DNA of 64,000 nt. Origin: Candidatus Methylomicrobium oryzae (lineage in GTDB: Bacteria; Pseudomonadota; Gammaproteobacteria; Methylococcales; Methylomonadaceae). A model generated the notes under the pieces. It did no database searches, was not told where the DNA came from, and worked only from the letters and a program-made list of their open reading frames with translations. The translations under genes were made by a program, and so were the position numbers. The stretch lies in the NCBI RefSeq assembly GCF_016745425.1, contig NZ_JAERVK010000007.1, forward strand, positions 170,532-234,531, written 5' to 3'. Shown here one piece after another: positions 29,708 through 38,805 of this stretch (its first letter is position 1; each line of letters starts with the position of its first letter).

Positions 29708-31314
29708 AAGACAACGTTAACGACATCACCCAAATTTACACGGAAGAATTGCGGGCCTATCTGGCCGAAGGCGGCGAGGCCCGGCTCGAGCGCGCTTATG
29801 AAATCGGCCGCCGGGCCGTCGAATCCGATATAGGCGTGCTGGACATGGAGACGATCTTTCGCGCAGCGCTGGAATCGGCCCTGCAAAGCCTATCGAATCC
29901 CGCACAAATTCTGCGCACAGTCGGAAAGGCGGCGGAATTCTGGTCGGAAAGCCTCGCTCCGTTCGAGATGACGCATCGCGGCTACCGTGAAGCCAACAAC
30001 GAACTGCGCCGGCTTAACAACATGCTGGAAACCGAAATCGACGAGCGCAAGCGCGCCGAAGCGGCACTGCAGAAAGCCCACGACGAACTGGAACAACGGG
30101 TCCGGCTCCGCACCGCCGAACTGGCGGAAGTCAATCGCAACCTGCAGGCGGAAATCGTCGAACGCAAACGCTACGAGGAAAGATTGCTGCTGCGCGACCG
30201 CGCGATCGAGGCCTCCAGCGCGGGCATCATCATCACCGACGCCACCAACAGGAATAATCCGATCATCTACGCCAATCCCGCGTTTTCGCGGATGACCGGT
30301 TACAGCCGGGAAGAACTTCTCGGGCTCAGCCCGCGCATTTTGCAAGGCCCTGAAACCGATCCGGAAGCCGTCGAAACGTTACGCCAGGCGCTGATGGAGA
30401 ACAAGCCCTGCCTGACCACTTTAAAAAATTACCGCAAGAACGGCACGATTTTCTGGAACGAACTGTTCATTTCGCCGGTATTCGACAGCCGGGGCAATCT
30501 CACGCATTGGATCGGCGTGCAGACCGACGTGACCGAGTTGCGGCGGGCCGAGGAAGAGCGCCATGAACTGGAACTCGCCAAACAGATTCAGTTGTCCCTG
30601 CTGCCCGACGCGCCACTGCACGTCGAAGGGGTGCTCATCGCGGGTTATTGCCTGCCGGCGACGCATGTGGGGGGAGACTATTTCGATTATTTTTACGGCC
30701 AGGACGCGATCGACATCGTAATTGCCGACGTCTCGGGACATTCGATGGGGGCTGCGCTGATCATGGCCGAAACGCGCAGCACCTTAAAAGCGGAAGCCCT
30801 GCGCGCCCTGCATGTGCATCCCGAATCGGGAAAGCTTGAGAACGGAACAGGCGATATTCTGCGCATCCTGAACGCCCTGCTTTACGATGACCTCAGCAAG
30901 GCCGAGCTGTTCATCACGATGTTCTACATGAAGTACAATCCGGCCACCCGGAGGCTGAGCTATGCGAACGCCGGCCATAACCGGCCGCTGCTGTTGCCGG
31001 CCGGCAAAACGGTTTGCTGCGAGCTGGATGCCGAAGGGATTATCTTCGGAGTCACCAAGGAAATCCAATTCGAAGAAAAAAATATTGTATTGGATCCCGG
31101 AGACATGGTGTTGCTCTATACCGACGGCATTACCGAAGCGCAGAATCCGAAAGGGGAGTTTTTCGGCACCGAACGCCTGGCCCGGCTTTTTTCCACCCTG
31201 GGAACCAAAAAGCCGCAAGAAATCATCAATACGATCGCGAAAGAACTGCAAACCTTTGCCGAGAGCAGTTCTTTCGCGGATGATGTGTCGATGGTCGTTC
31301 TCAAGGTCCTGTAG
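29704..31314 (+). CDS. RsbU_N-LOV/PAS-PP2C phosphatase, stressosome output
   Basis: A 536-residue protein. Residues 5-85 resemble the RsbU N-terminal RsbT-binding domain (DITQIYTEELRAYLAEGGE). A coiled coil spans about 95-155. Residues 158-278 are a PAS domain of the LOV subtype (ITDATNRNNPIIYANPAFSR, then RILQGPETDPEAV, NYRKNGTIFWNELFISPVF). The flavin-adduct Cys of the LOV consensus (NCRFLQGP) is replaced by P210 (SPRILQGP), so a normal photocycle is impossible. Residues about 300-535 are a SpoIIE/PP2C phosphatase (ATHVGGDYFDYF, IVIADVSGHSMGAALIMAE, LLYTDGITEAQN). It therefore combines RsbU (RsbT-activated) and RsbP (PAS-PP2C) features. The substrate, presumably a phosphorylated STAS anti-anti-sigma-like protein, is not encoded nearby. 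Confidence 0.9.
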   Translation: MKDNVNDITQIYTEELRAYLAEGGEARLERAYEIGRRAVESDIGVLDMETIFRAALESALQSLSNPAQILRTVGKAAEFWSESLAPFEMTHRGYREANNELRRLNNMLETEIDERKRAEAALQKAHDELEQRVRLRTAELAEVNRNLQAEIVERKRYEERLLLRDRAIEASSAGIIITDATNRNNPIIYANPAFSRMTGYSREELLGLSPRILQGPETDPEAVETLRQALMENKPCLTTLKNYRKNGTIFWNELFISPVFDSRGNLTHWIGVQTDVTELRRAEEERHELELAKQIQLSLLPDAPLHVEGVLIAGYCLPATHVGGDYFDYFYGQDAIDIVIADVSGHSMGAALIMAETRSTLKAEALRALHVHPESGKLENGTGDILRILNALLYDDLSKAELFITMFYMKYNPATRRLSYANAGHNRPLLLPAGKTVCCELDAEGIIFGVTKEIQFEEKNIVLDPGDMVLLYTDGITEAQNPKGEFFGTERLARLFSTLGTKKPQEIINTIAKELQTFAESSSFADDVSMVVLKVL

Positions 31315-31364
31315 CCCCTTGATGCGCTTCACTTCGTTCAGCCCATTCTACCCTGCCATGAGCG

Positions 31365-31392
31365 CCGGATGCGCTCCGCTCACCCGGCCTAC
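31365..31392. repeat. half copy of palindrome family A
   Basis: CCGGATGCGCTCCGCTCACC then CGGCCTAC matches one arm of the family A palindromes at 5670 and 55864. It lies in the 86-base gap between the converging stressosome operon and uvrB. Confidence 0.6.
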
Positions 31393-31400
31393 GCAATCAT

Positions 31401-33407
31401 CTAAACCGTCGCCTGCTCCTGCATCATCCTGATCTCGTCGCGGATTTTTGCCGCCTGCTCGAACTCCAGGTTCTTCGCGTGCTGGTACATCGCGTCTTCG
31501 AGCTGTTTGATCTTCTTCGCCAGCTGCTTCTGGGTCAACGGCTTATATGGCGCCGCCGGTTCGGCAACCCGCTTCGCATTGCCCGGGATCGCAAGTCCCG
31601 CCCCGGGTATCGCGGTCTGCAGAATGTCGGTGACCGATTTATACACGGTCGCGGGGATAATATTGTGCGCCTCGTTGAAGCGGTGCTGTTTGTCGCGGCG
31701 ACGTTCGGTTTCCTCGATCGCCTGCTGCATCGATTTGGTGATCCGGTCGGCATACAGAATCGCCTTGCCGCGCACGTTGCGGGCGACCCGGCCGATCGTC
31801 TGTACCAGCGATACAGTCGAACGCAGAAAGCCTTCCTTGTCCGCGTCGAGGATCGCCACCAACGACACCTCCGGAATGTCCAACCCTTCGCGCAGCAGGT
31901 TGATCCCGACCAGCACGTCGAACTGGCCCAGGCGCAAGTCGCGGATGATTTCGACCCGTTCGACCGTTTCGACGTCGGAATGCAGGTAGCGCACGCGGAT
32001 GCCGTGATCGGTCAGGTATTCGGTCAGGTCTTCCGCCATCCGTTTGGTCAATGTCGTGACCAGCACCCGCTCCTGCAGATCGATCCGCTTGTTGATCTCG
32101 GACAGAAGGTCGTCCACCTGTGTCGTCGCCGGACGCACTTCGACCTCGGGATCGAGCAGGCCGGTCGGCCGCACCACCTGATCCACGACGGCGCCGGAAT
32201 GCGCCCTTTCGTATGGCCCCGGCGTCGCGGACACGTAAATCCGCTGCGGCGATTTCAGCTCGAATTCGTCGAAGGTCAGCGGCCGGTTATCGAGCGCGGA
32301 CGGCAGGCGGAAGCCGTATTCGACCAGCGTCTCCTTGCGCGAGCGGTCGCCCTTGTACATCGCGCCGATCTGCGGGACCGTGACATGGCTTTCGTCGATG
32401 ACGATGATCCCGTTCGCGGGCAGGTAATCGAACATCGTCGGCGGCGGTTCGCCGGGGCCGCGGCCGGACAAGTGCCGCGAATAATTTTCGATGCCGGAGC
32501 AATAGCCCATCTCCATGATCATCTCGATGTCGAACAGGGTGCGCTGCTCCAGGCGTTGCGCCTCGACCAGCTTGTTCAACGAACGTAGTTGCTCCAAACG
32601 CTGCTTCAGTTCGACCTTGATTTTCTCGACCGCGTCCAGCAACTGCTCGCGCGGCGTTACATAATGGTTCTTCGGATAGACTGTGTAGCGGGCCACCTGG
32701 CGCAGGATTTCGCCGGTCAAGGGGTCGAACAGCGACAGGCGCTCGACTTCGTCGTCGAACAGCTCGACGCGCAAGGCTTCCGAATCGGATTCGGCCGGGT
32801 AAATATCGATCACGTCGCCGCGCACCCGGTAAGTTGCGCGCCGGAGGTCGACGTCGTTGCGGGTGTACTGCATCTCGGCCAGGCGGCGGATGATCGCGCG
32901 CTGGTCAATCATATCGCCCTTAACCAGGTGCAATACCATCTTGAAATAGGATTCCGGCTCGCCCAAGCCGTAGATCGCCGATACGGTTGCGACCACGATC
33001 GTATCCTCGCGCTCGATCAGCGCCTTGGTCGCGGACAGCCGCATCTGTTCGATGTGCTCGTTCAGCGAAGCATCCTTGTCGATATAGGTATCGGACGCCG
33101 GCACATAGGCTTCCGGCTGGTAATAGTCGTAATACGAAACGAAATATTCGACGCTGTTTTCCGGGAAGAATTCCTTGAACTCGCCGTAAAGCTGCGCGGC
33201 CAGCGTCTTGTTCGGCGCCATCACCATGGCCGGGCGCTGAGCCTGCTGGATCACGTTCGCGATCGTGAAAGTCTTGCCCGAGCCGGTCACCCCGAGCAGG
33301 GTCTGGTGCAGTTCGCCGTCGCCCAGCCCCTCGACCAGTTGCGCGATCGCGGCCGGCTGGTCGCCGGCGGGCTGGAAGCGGCTGTGGATTTTAAATTCTT
33401 TTTTCAC
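31401..33407 (-). CDS. uvrB: excinuclease ABC subunit B
   Basis: UvrB is the damage-verification helicase of nucleotide excision repair. From the GTG at 33407 ([18 protein letters not shown]) it gives 668 residues, the usual length; the ATG-initiated frame from 33524 adds 39 residues foreign to the family. Seen are Walker [22 protein letters not shown] (beta-hairpin tyrosines), [50 protein letters not shown] (split here), [12 protein letters not shown] and the C-terminal UVR motif ([16 protein letters not shown]). Intact. Confidence 0.96.
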   Translation of the reverse strand: MKKEFKIHSRFQPAGDQPAAIAQLVEGLGDGELHQTLLGVTGSGKTFTIANVIQQAQRPAMVMAPNKTLAAQLYGEFKEFFPENSVEYFVSYYDYYQPEAYVPASDTYIDKDASLNEHIEQMRLSATKALIEREDTIVVATVSAIYGLGEPESYFKMVLHLVKGDMIDQRAIIRRLAEMQYTRNDVDLRRATYRVRGDVIDIYPAESDSEALRVELFDDEVERLSLFDPLTGEILRQVARYTVYPKNHYVTPREQLLDAVEKIKVELKQRLEQLRSLNKLVEAQRLEQRTLFDIEMIMEMGYCSGIENYSRHLSGRGPGEPPPTMFDYLPANGIIVIDESHVTVPQIGAMYKGDRSRKETLVEYGFRLPSALDNRPLTFDEFELKSPQRIYVSATPGPYERAHSGAVVDQVVRPTGLLDPEVEVRPATTQVDDLLSEINKRIDLQERVLVTTLTKRMAEDLTEYLTDHGIRVRYLHSDVETVERVEIIRDLRLGQFDVLVGINLLREGLDIPEVSLVAILDADKEGFLRSTVSLVQTIGRVARNVRGKAILYADRITKSMQQAIEETERRRDKQHRFNEAHNIIPATVYKSVTDILQTAIPGAGLAIPGNAKRVAEPAAPYKPLTQKQLAKKIKQLEDAMYQHAKNLEFEQAAKIRDEIRMMQEQATV

Positions 33408-33458
33408 TCGATCTTTCTCAAAAAACCGTCTTTCGGTAACGGATAAATCATGATGTAA

Positions 33459-33530
33459 GCTGGGTTGGAGCCTTGCGGAAACCCGGCAGGGGGCGCTATC
33501 GAATCGCTGGGTTTCGTTCCTCAACCCAGC
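33459..33530. repeat. inverted repeat upstream of uvrB
   Basis: Arms GCTGGGTTG (33459-33467) and CAACCCAGC (33522-33530) with a 54-base centre that itself holds GAAACCC and GGGTTTC. It is related in sequence to the GGTTGGGTTA-type element at 49812-49893. Confidence 0.55.
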
Positions 33531-33575
33531 CTACGAAACTATAAAAACCGTTTTTTTGTCAATGGGTCAATAGAG

Positions 33576-33581
33576 TATAAT
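33576..33581 (+). promoter_or_regulatory. probable -10 element for the aminotransferase gene
   Basis: A perfect TATAAT lies 38 bases before the start codon at 33620, in an AT-rich context. Upstream TTTTTG (33553-33558) gives a 17-base spacer but matches the -35 consensus poorly. Confidence 0.4.
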
Positions 33582-33619
33582 TTGCGGCATTTTCAGATAC
33601 TGATTTTACACGGCGGAAC

Positions 33620-34801
33620 ATGAGCATCAAACTATCCCACAGAGTTCAGGCAGTCAAACCTTCTCCGACCCTGGCGATTACCGCCCGGGCCGCACAGATG
33701 CGCGCGGCCGGCAAGGACATCGTCGGCCTGGGCGCGGGCGAGCCCGACTTCGACACGCCGGAACACATCAAGGCCGCCGCGGTCGAGGCACTGGCGAAAG
33801 GCTTCACCAAATATACTGCGGTGGACGGTATCGCGAGTTTGAAGAAGGCGATCGTCGATAAGTTCAAAAAGGACAACGGGCTCGAGTATCAGCCGAAGCA
33901 GGTTCTGGTATCCTGCGGCGGCAAGCAGAGCTCGTTCAACCTGACCCAGGCCCTGTTGAATCCGGGCGACGAAGTGATCATTCCTGCTCCGTTCTGGGTA
34001 TCGTATCCGGATATGGTGCTGCTCGCGGACGGCGTGCCGGTCATTATCGAGACGACCCAGGCGCAACGCTTCAAGATCACACCCGAGCAACTGCGCAAGG
34101 CGATCACTCCGAAGACCCGGCTGATCTTCATCAACAGCCCCTCGAACCCGTCCGGGATCGCCTATACGCTCGACGAACTGAAGGCGCTTGGCGACGTATT
34201 GAAGGACTATCCTGAGATCATCATTGCAACGGACGACATGTACGAGCATATCCTCTGGCAGCAGGGCACATTCGTAAACATTCTGAACGCACATCCGGAC
34301 CTGTACGACCGCACCGTGGTGATGAACGGCGTCTCGAAGGCCTATTCGATGACCGGCTGGCGGATCGGCTATGCGGCGGGCCCCGCCGACCTGATCGAGG
34401 CGATGACCACCGTGCAGTCGCAGAGCACTTCGAACCCGACCTCGATTTCGCAAGTCGCGGCCGAAGCCGCGCTGATCGGCGACCAAAGCTTCATCAATGA
34501 CATGTGCGTCGAATTCAAGAAGCGCCATGATTACGTGGTCGCCGAATTCAACAAGATCGACGGGATCGACTGCATCGAAACCGACGGCACATTCTACGTG
34601 TTTCCGAACATCGAAAAGCTGCTTGCCCGTCTGGACGGAATCGACGACGATCTGGCGTTTTCGGAATACCTGATCGAAAAGGCCGGCGTCGCGCTGGTAC
34701 CGGGTTCCGCATTCGGCACGCCGGGCCATATCCGGATTTCGATCGCGACCAGTATGGCGAATCTCGAAAAAGCGATGGAGCGGATCCGCAACGCGGTCTG
34801 A
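33620..34801 (+). CDS. class I PLP aminotransferase, aspartate aminotransferase type
   Basis: A 393-residue fold-type I aminotransferase of the Ib aspartate aminotransferase subgroup. GLGAGEPDFDTPEHIKAAA, FINSPSNPSGIAYT (Asn and Pro of the PLP site), ATDDMYEHILW (PLP-ring Asp and Tyr), NGVSKAYSMTGWRIGYAAG (Schiff-base Lys within SKAYSM) and the C-terminal HIRISIATS arginine region are all present. It should transfer amino groups between aspartate and 2-oxoglutarate; some members also act on prephenate. Monocistronic with its own promoter. Confidence 0.92.
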   Translation: MSIKLSHRVQAVKPSPTLAITARAAQMRAAGKDIVGLGAGEPDFDTPEHIKAAAVEALAKGFTKYTAVDGIASLKKAIVDKFKKDNGLEYQPKQVLVSCGGKQSSFNLTQALLNPGDEVIIPAPFWVSYPDMVLLADGVPVIIETTQAQRFKITPEQLRKAITPKTRLIFINSPSNPSGIAYTLDELKALGDVLKDYPEIIIATDDMYEHILWQQGTFVNILNAHPDLYDRTVVMNGVSKAYSMTGWRIGYAAGPADLIEAMTTVQSQSTSNPTSISQVAAEAALIGDQSFINDMCVEFKKRHDYVVAEFNKIDGIDCIETDGTFYVFPNIEKLLARLDGIDDDLAFSEYLIEKAGVALVPGSAFGTPGHIRISIATSMANLEKAMERIRNAV

Positions 34802-34883
34802 CGTTTTTCAAGCTCAAGCGTAGGGGAAGATTACGATACGCAAGCTAACGCTTGCCTCGTTGAAAAAGAAGGGCAAGCTCGGC

Positions 34884-34971
34884 CTCCCCCTTTGAAAAAG
34901 GACAAACTATACGACTTCCTCCCCCTTTGAAAAAGGGGGATCGAGGGGGATTTATTTGATAAATCTCCCCC
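34884..34971. repeat. palindromic intergenic element, family C
   Basis: CCCCCTTT-GAA-AAAGGGGG (34921-34939) is followed by GGGGGATTTAT and ATAAATCTCCCCC (34945-34971). A partial extra CCCCCTTTGAAAAAGG sits just before. A related copy is at 62551-62598. The rest of the 424-base gap 34802-35225 shows no gene. Confidence 0.75.
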
Positions 34972-35225
34972 AACCCCTCGGCAATCGCTCCTGCATTGCC
35001 CTCGATCGCTTGTTCCCGACGCGATCTACCTCGCCCTTCCTTGGGCGCGTACCTCTGTCCATAGACCACCCTTTAGTGGTGGCATCCGTGCAGTCGTCTT
35101 TTTCAAAGAGGGGGACTGTAATTATTAGGCAACCCAGATTATTGGTTGCCCAAAAGCGGGCAACCTACATGGCGCATCCCTATTTTAATGCCTCTGGGTA
35201 CGCCGGAGCCTGGGAACGACAGCCT

Positions 35226-36200
35226 TTACACCTTCCCCCAAATCCTCAAATTCAGGTTCAGGTCGTCCACGATCCCCGCAACCAGTGCCAGATAGCGGAA
35301 GTATTCCCGCAAATACCCCGACTGCATGCCGCTCGAAAAAATCTTCGGCTCGAACAGATTTTTATTGACCGACAACGCCAGGAACAATTTCGAATGGATG
35401 AAGGAAATATGGACCTGAGCGCCAGCCTTATTCCTGAAGTTGACCAGCCGTTCCATCAGCGATGGCGACAGAATGTAGCGTGCCTCGACCTGATCGGTGC
35501 CGTATACGGTAAATAGCTTTTCGAATTCCGGGTTTTCCAGTTCGACGATCTCGCCGCGGCCGAAACTCCATTTTTCGAAGAATTTGCCGATCCCTAAAAT
35601 GCTTTCTCCGGCATCGGGCACCACATAAGTTTTGCCCAGAAATTGCTTGTTGAAATCGGCAATGAAGAAAATGCCTTTAAAAACGGTCTCCCAGCGCGTC
35701 TGCCGCCGCCCTTTCGAATCGGTCGTTTCATGTTTTTCCTGATGCCAAAGTTCCGAGAAGCGCAGACGAGTCGCGCCAAGCACGCCTTCGACCAGATCGT
35801 CTCCCTCGAAACGGTCGATCCGGTTTCTGAAAATGTCGGATTCCCGGTAATCGTCTTCGCCGATATGGCGGTGCGGATAATAACCGAGATTCGGGTCGAT
35901 CAAAGCGACCAATTCGCGAATCACGCAATTCTTGAATTCGGCCGTATAGCCCCTTTTCTTTTCGCTGAAACGGTAAAACTGATAGAGCGCAGCGATCCCA
36001 AACGGTGCCGCCGCCAATAAATAAACGGGCTGACCGGTCCTGAACAGCAACGCGAAGCCGGGCGCACTCGCCAGCAAAAACGCAACGCCGGTCCAGAACT
36101 GCGCCAGCAGCGCTTTGCGTTCCGGCTCCAGATCGCGCAATACGGGCGCCAGGTTATTGCGGTAAAGTTTGATAAAGTCGTCGGCCGAATTCATAGGCAT
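35226..36200 (-). CDS. DUF3137-family membrane protein
   Basis: A 324-residue protein with two hydrophobic segments near residues 48-85 (FLLASAPGFALLF, LLAAAPFGIAALY) and a soluble C-terminal part (RWETVFKGIFFIADFNK, NLFEPKIFSS) matching DUF3137. The function is unknown, but DUF3137 genes commonly follow lemA, as here (31-base gap, same strand), suggesting a membrane pair. Starts at 36200 and 36194 are both possible. Confidence 0.8.
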   Translation of the reverse strand: MPMNSADDFIKLYRNNLAPVLRDLEPERKALLAQFWTGVAFLLASAPGFALLFRTGQPVYLLAAAPFGIAALYQFYRFSEKKRGYTAEFKNCVIRELVALIDPNLGYYPHRHIGEDDYRESDIFRNRIDRFEGDDLVEGVLGATRLRFSELWHQEKHETTDSKGRRQTRWETVFKGIFFIADFNKQFLGKTYVVPDAGESILGIGKFFEKWSFGRGEIVELENPEFEKLFTVYGTDQVEARYILSPSLMERLVNFRNKAGAQVHISFIHSKLFLALSVNKNLFEPKIFSSGMQSGYLREYFRYLALVAGIVDDLNLNLRIWGKV

Positions 36201-36231
36201 CGAGCATTTTTACGGGAGAGGCGGATCGGGC

Positions 36232-36792
36232 TCAACTTCTGAACAATTCCCTGGCGCTGATGTTCGTCCTTTCTTCTTCGGGAATCTCGATATAGGCCTT
36301 CAGGGAATAATTCATCATGCCGGCCAGCAGGTTCGTCGGAAACTGTTCGCAGGCATTGTTATAGCTCATTACTGCGGCGTTGTATGTTCGGCGCGCCGCA
36401 GATATCTGTTCCTCGATTTCGTTCCAGGCAGCTTGCAGTTGAATGAAGTTCTGATTGGCTTTCAATTCGGGATAATTCTCGACCTGGACCATGACCCCGC
36501 GCATCGCCTGACCGATTTGATTATCGACCTGGATTTTCTGATCGGAAGGTAGAGTTGAATCGGCCGCCCGGCTCCTGAGCTCGGTGACCCGAGTCAGCGT
36601 TTCGCGCTCGAAGTCCATGTATTGCTTCACTGTTTCGACCAGATTCGGCAGCAGGTCGTAACGCTTTTTCAGCATCGCGTCGAGCGCGCCGAACGCATTG
36701 CCGACCGCATTCTTTTTCGCAACCAGCGCGTTATACAGCAAAACGAAAATCAGGATCAGGAACAACAGAATGCCGAGAAATATCGCGATCAT
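36232..36792 (-). CDS. lemA: LemA-family membrane protein
   Basis: A 186-residue protein with one N-terminal transmembrane helix (about 3-22), then a long helical cytoplasmic domain with the family marks NALVAKKNAVGNAFGALDAM, KKRYDLLPNLVETVKQY, and AARRTYNAAVMSYNNACEQF near the end. The biochemical role of LemA is unknown; it is often linked with DUF3137 or with TPM-domain proteins. It forms a two-gene unit with the DUF3137 gene after it. Confidence 0.9.
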   Translation of the reverse strand: MIAIFLGILLFLILIFVLLYNALVAKKNAVGNAFGALDAMLKKRYDLLPNLVETVKQYMDFERETLTRVTELRSRAADSTLPSDQKIQVDNQIGQAMRGVMVQVENYPELKANQNFIQLQAAWNEIEEQISAARRTYNAAVMSYNNACEQFPTNLLAGMMNYSLKAYIEIPEEERTNISARELFRS

Positions 36793-36919
36793 GGGAAACT
36801 ATCCAAAAATAAATTCAACAAGGGACAGGCTGCAAGCCGGGTTAGGCGTAGCAAAGGCGTCGCCCCAGAAGCATAGATCAGCACGGCTGAAATACAATAA
36901 TCAAGCGTCTGAGGCCATG

Positions 36920-38086
36920 TTACAAAGGAAAAAGTTCGATCGCAGGCTTCGGAAGCCCGAAAAAATTGCCTTGTGCGAATGCCGCGCCGCTGCGTTTCAG
37001 AATTTCGGCCTGATTGGTGTTCTCGACGCCTTCGCCCAGGGTCAGGGCGCCCAGTTTTTTAACGGCATGAATGGTTCCCCGCATCTGGTGCTCCACCTCG
37101 GCGCTACGGCCGATTCGGCTGATCACGGTAATGCAGAGTTTCACGATTTCGGGGCGCATCGTTTCGACTGTGGTCAAATCGAAGAAACCGCAGCCGGTAT
37201 CATCGAGCGACAAACGCAGCGCCGGGGGAAACAAGGCGGTAACCGCATCGTGCAGCCCCGCCACCGAAGCGACCGGCACATGCTCGGTGAGTTCGAACAC
37301 CACGCGCGGCAATAAGGGACCGATCTTGGGGTCGCGGATAAACTGGCCGAATTCGGGCGACATCAGCAGCGCCGGCCCCAAATTTACCGAAATCCATAAC
37401 GGTTCGGGGATCGCATTCAGCCACTCAATCGACCTTCGCAAACAGGCCAGCTCCAGCATGTCGGTTAACTTGTGATAGCGGGCCGCGCCGAACAATCCGT
37501 CCGCCAGATGTACCGCCGAATCGACCGGGCCGCGCGTGAGCGCCTCGTAGCCGACAATGTCGCCGTTTTGCAGTTCGACGATCGGCTGAAAATAGCTCAA
37601 CAGTCCGCCGCCGTTGACCAATTGCCGTAAATACTCCTCCGAGACATCGACCTGCATCAGGCTGGCGCCGGTTTCCTCGCTCAATGCCCGGTCTACCGCT
37701 CTATTGATCAAGTCGGGATCCTTGGCCTCCGTCTCGGCGATGATCAGATTGAAACCCTGGCGGCTGCCGGTGGCGTGGCCAAAACAGCCGACCAGCAGGT
37801 CGCGCATCATCAGGGCGCCGGTTTCCCGTAAGACCGGCAACTGCTCTTCCATGTCCGTCCGCATCAGCGACGCCTTCTCGACGAACAGGCAATACCAGCG
37901 GCCGAACGCGGGAGAAGCGACTCCGCCGCTGCGTTGGTAACGACCCAGCAGTTGTCTGCAGAATTCCTCGATGCCGCGGGTCAAGTCGGCATGCGCGACC
38001 GCTACGACCGCCGATCCGAACACCGCGCGGAAATGCTCCGGATCGTTCAATTGCACAGCAAGCACATAGTGGCGTGAGTCGGTCAT
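36920..38086 (-). CDS. EAL-domain protein with altered loop-6 motif
   Basis: A 388-residue cytoplasmic protein. The N-terminal 160 residues are a degenerate GGDEF-like or unrecognised sensor region without an intact GGDEF box. The EAL domain covers about 160-385, with SYFQPIVELQNGDIVGYEALTRGP (EAL, Arg kept), WISVNLGPALL and VFELTEHV. However, SLDDTGCGFFDL stands where DDFGTGYSSL is usual, and LGEGVENTNQAEIL where AEGVE is usual. The two metal-binding Asp residues remain, so activity is possible but may be altered or lost. It stands alone, divergent from the ferritin-like gene. Confidence 0.82.
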   Translation of the reverse strand: MTDSRHYVLAVQLNDPEHFRAVFGSAVVAVAHADLTRGIEEFCRQLLGRYQRSGGVASPAFGRWYCLFVEKASLMRTDMEEQLPVLRETGALMMRDLLVGCFGHATGSRQGFNLIIAETEAKDPDLINRAVDRALSEETGASLMQVDVSEEYLRQLVNGGGLLSYFQPIVELQNGDIVGYEALTRGPVDSAVHLADGLFGAARYHKLTDMLELACLRRSIEWLNAIPEPLWISVNLGPALLMSPEFGQFIRDPKIGPLLPRVVFELTEHVPVASVAGLHDAVTALFPPALRLSLDDTGCGFFDLTTVETMRPEIVKLCITVISRIGRSAEVEHQMRGTIHAVKKLGALTLGEGVENTNQAEILKRSGAAFAQGNFFGLPKPAIELFPL

Positions 38087-38272
38087 CGAGCGTCCTGTCG
38101 TACAAAACTCCGGTTTTATAACAGACCGGCGTGCAAGTCAACGCCGGAATCCCAGTTACCGGTTCGGCGACTCAGTCCTGTGATTGCCGGCCATGCCTGA
38201 CGACCCGAAGTCGCAAAATTCCGCCAAAACCGATATAGTAAGGTTTTCCTTGTTTTGCTTTAGGAGGCGGAT

Positions 38273-38716
38273 ATGACTCATAACGGATTCGATAAAGACG
38301 AAGTCGTCACGGTGCTGAACAAGATTCTGGAAACCGAATTGGCCGGCGTGGTGCGCTATACCCACTATGCATTGATGGTAGTCGGCTACGGGCGCATACC
38401 GATCGTCGGCTGGATGCGGGAGCAGGCGGCCGAATCGCTGCGGCATGCGAACGAAGCGGGCGAACTGATCACGCTGCTGGACGCGCACCCCTCGCTCGGC
38501 ATCGGGCCGCTGCTCGAAACCCATAAGCATGACGTCGGCGACATCCTGCGCGAGTCGCTCGACCATGAAATGCTGGCGCTATCGGCCTACAATACCCTGC
38601 TCGACTTGGTCGCAGGCCACCATGTCCTGCTTGAGGAATACGCCCGCAGGCTGATCGCGCAGGAAGAAATGCATCTGGGCGAAGTCAGGAAAATGCTGAA
38701 GAAGCCCGGCGGATAA
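38273..38716 (+). CDS. bacterioferritin-like di-iron protein
   Basis: A 147-residue four-helix ferritin-like protein. Di-iron ligand patterns are seen: LNKILETELAGVVRYTHYAL (first Glu helix), EQAAESLRHANEAGEL (E-x-x-H type), LDHEMLALSAYNTLLDLV and LIAQEEMHLGEVRKML (final E and E-x-x-H). It is shorter than 24-mer bacterioferritin (about 158 residues) and lacks a clear heme Met. Probably iron storage or peroxide detoxification. The start fits a good Shine-Dalgarno (TAGGAGG, 38260-38266). Confidence 0.85.
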   Translation: MTHNGFDKDEVVTVLNKILETELAGVVRYTHYALMVVGYGRIPIVGWMREQAAESLRHANEAGELITLLDAHPSLGIGPLLETHKHDVGDILRESLDHEMLALSAYNTLLDLVAGHHVLLEEYARRLIAQEEMHLGEVRKMLKKPGG

Positions 38717-38749
38717 AAGAAAAGGCGTTCAATGAGAAGCCTTTCCGCT

Positions 38750-38783
38750 TGCCGGAGCGGGCACGTCCGTTTGCCCGCTCCGG
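38750..38783. terminator. hairpin between two convergent genes
   Basis: GCCGGAGCGGGCA (38750-38762) pairs perfectly with TGCCCGCTCCGGC (38771-38783) around an 8-base loop. It lies between the convergent ferritin-like and kinase genes, so it may stop both. No T-run follows on either side, so terminator function is uncertain. Confidence 0.5.
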
Positions 38784-38805
38784 CTGCGGCCAAAACCGCA
38801 GGGCG

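Noticed and set aside
31507..33446. Plus-strand frames opposite uvrB
   Set aside because: UvrB motifs on the minus strand explain the region fully.
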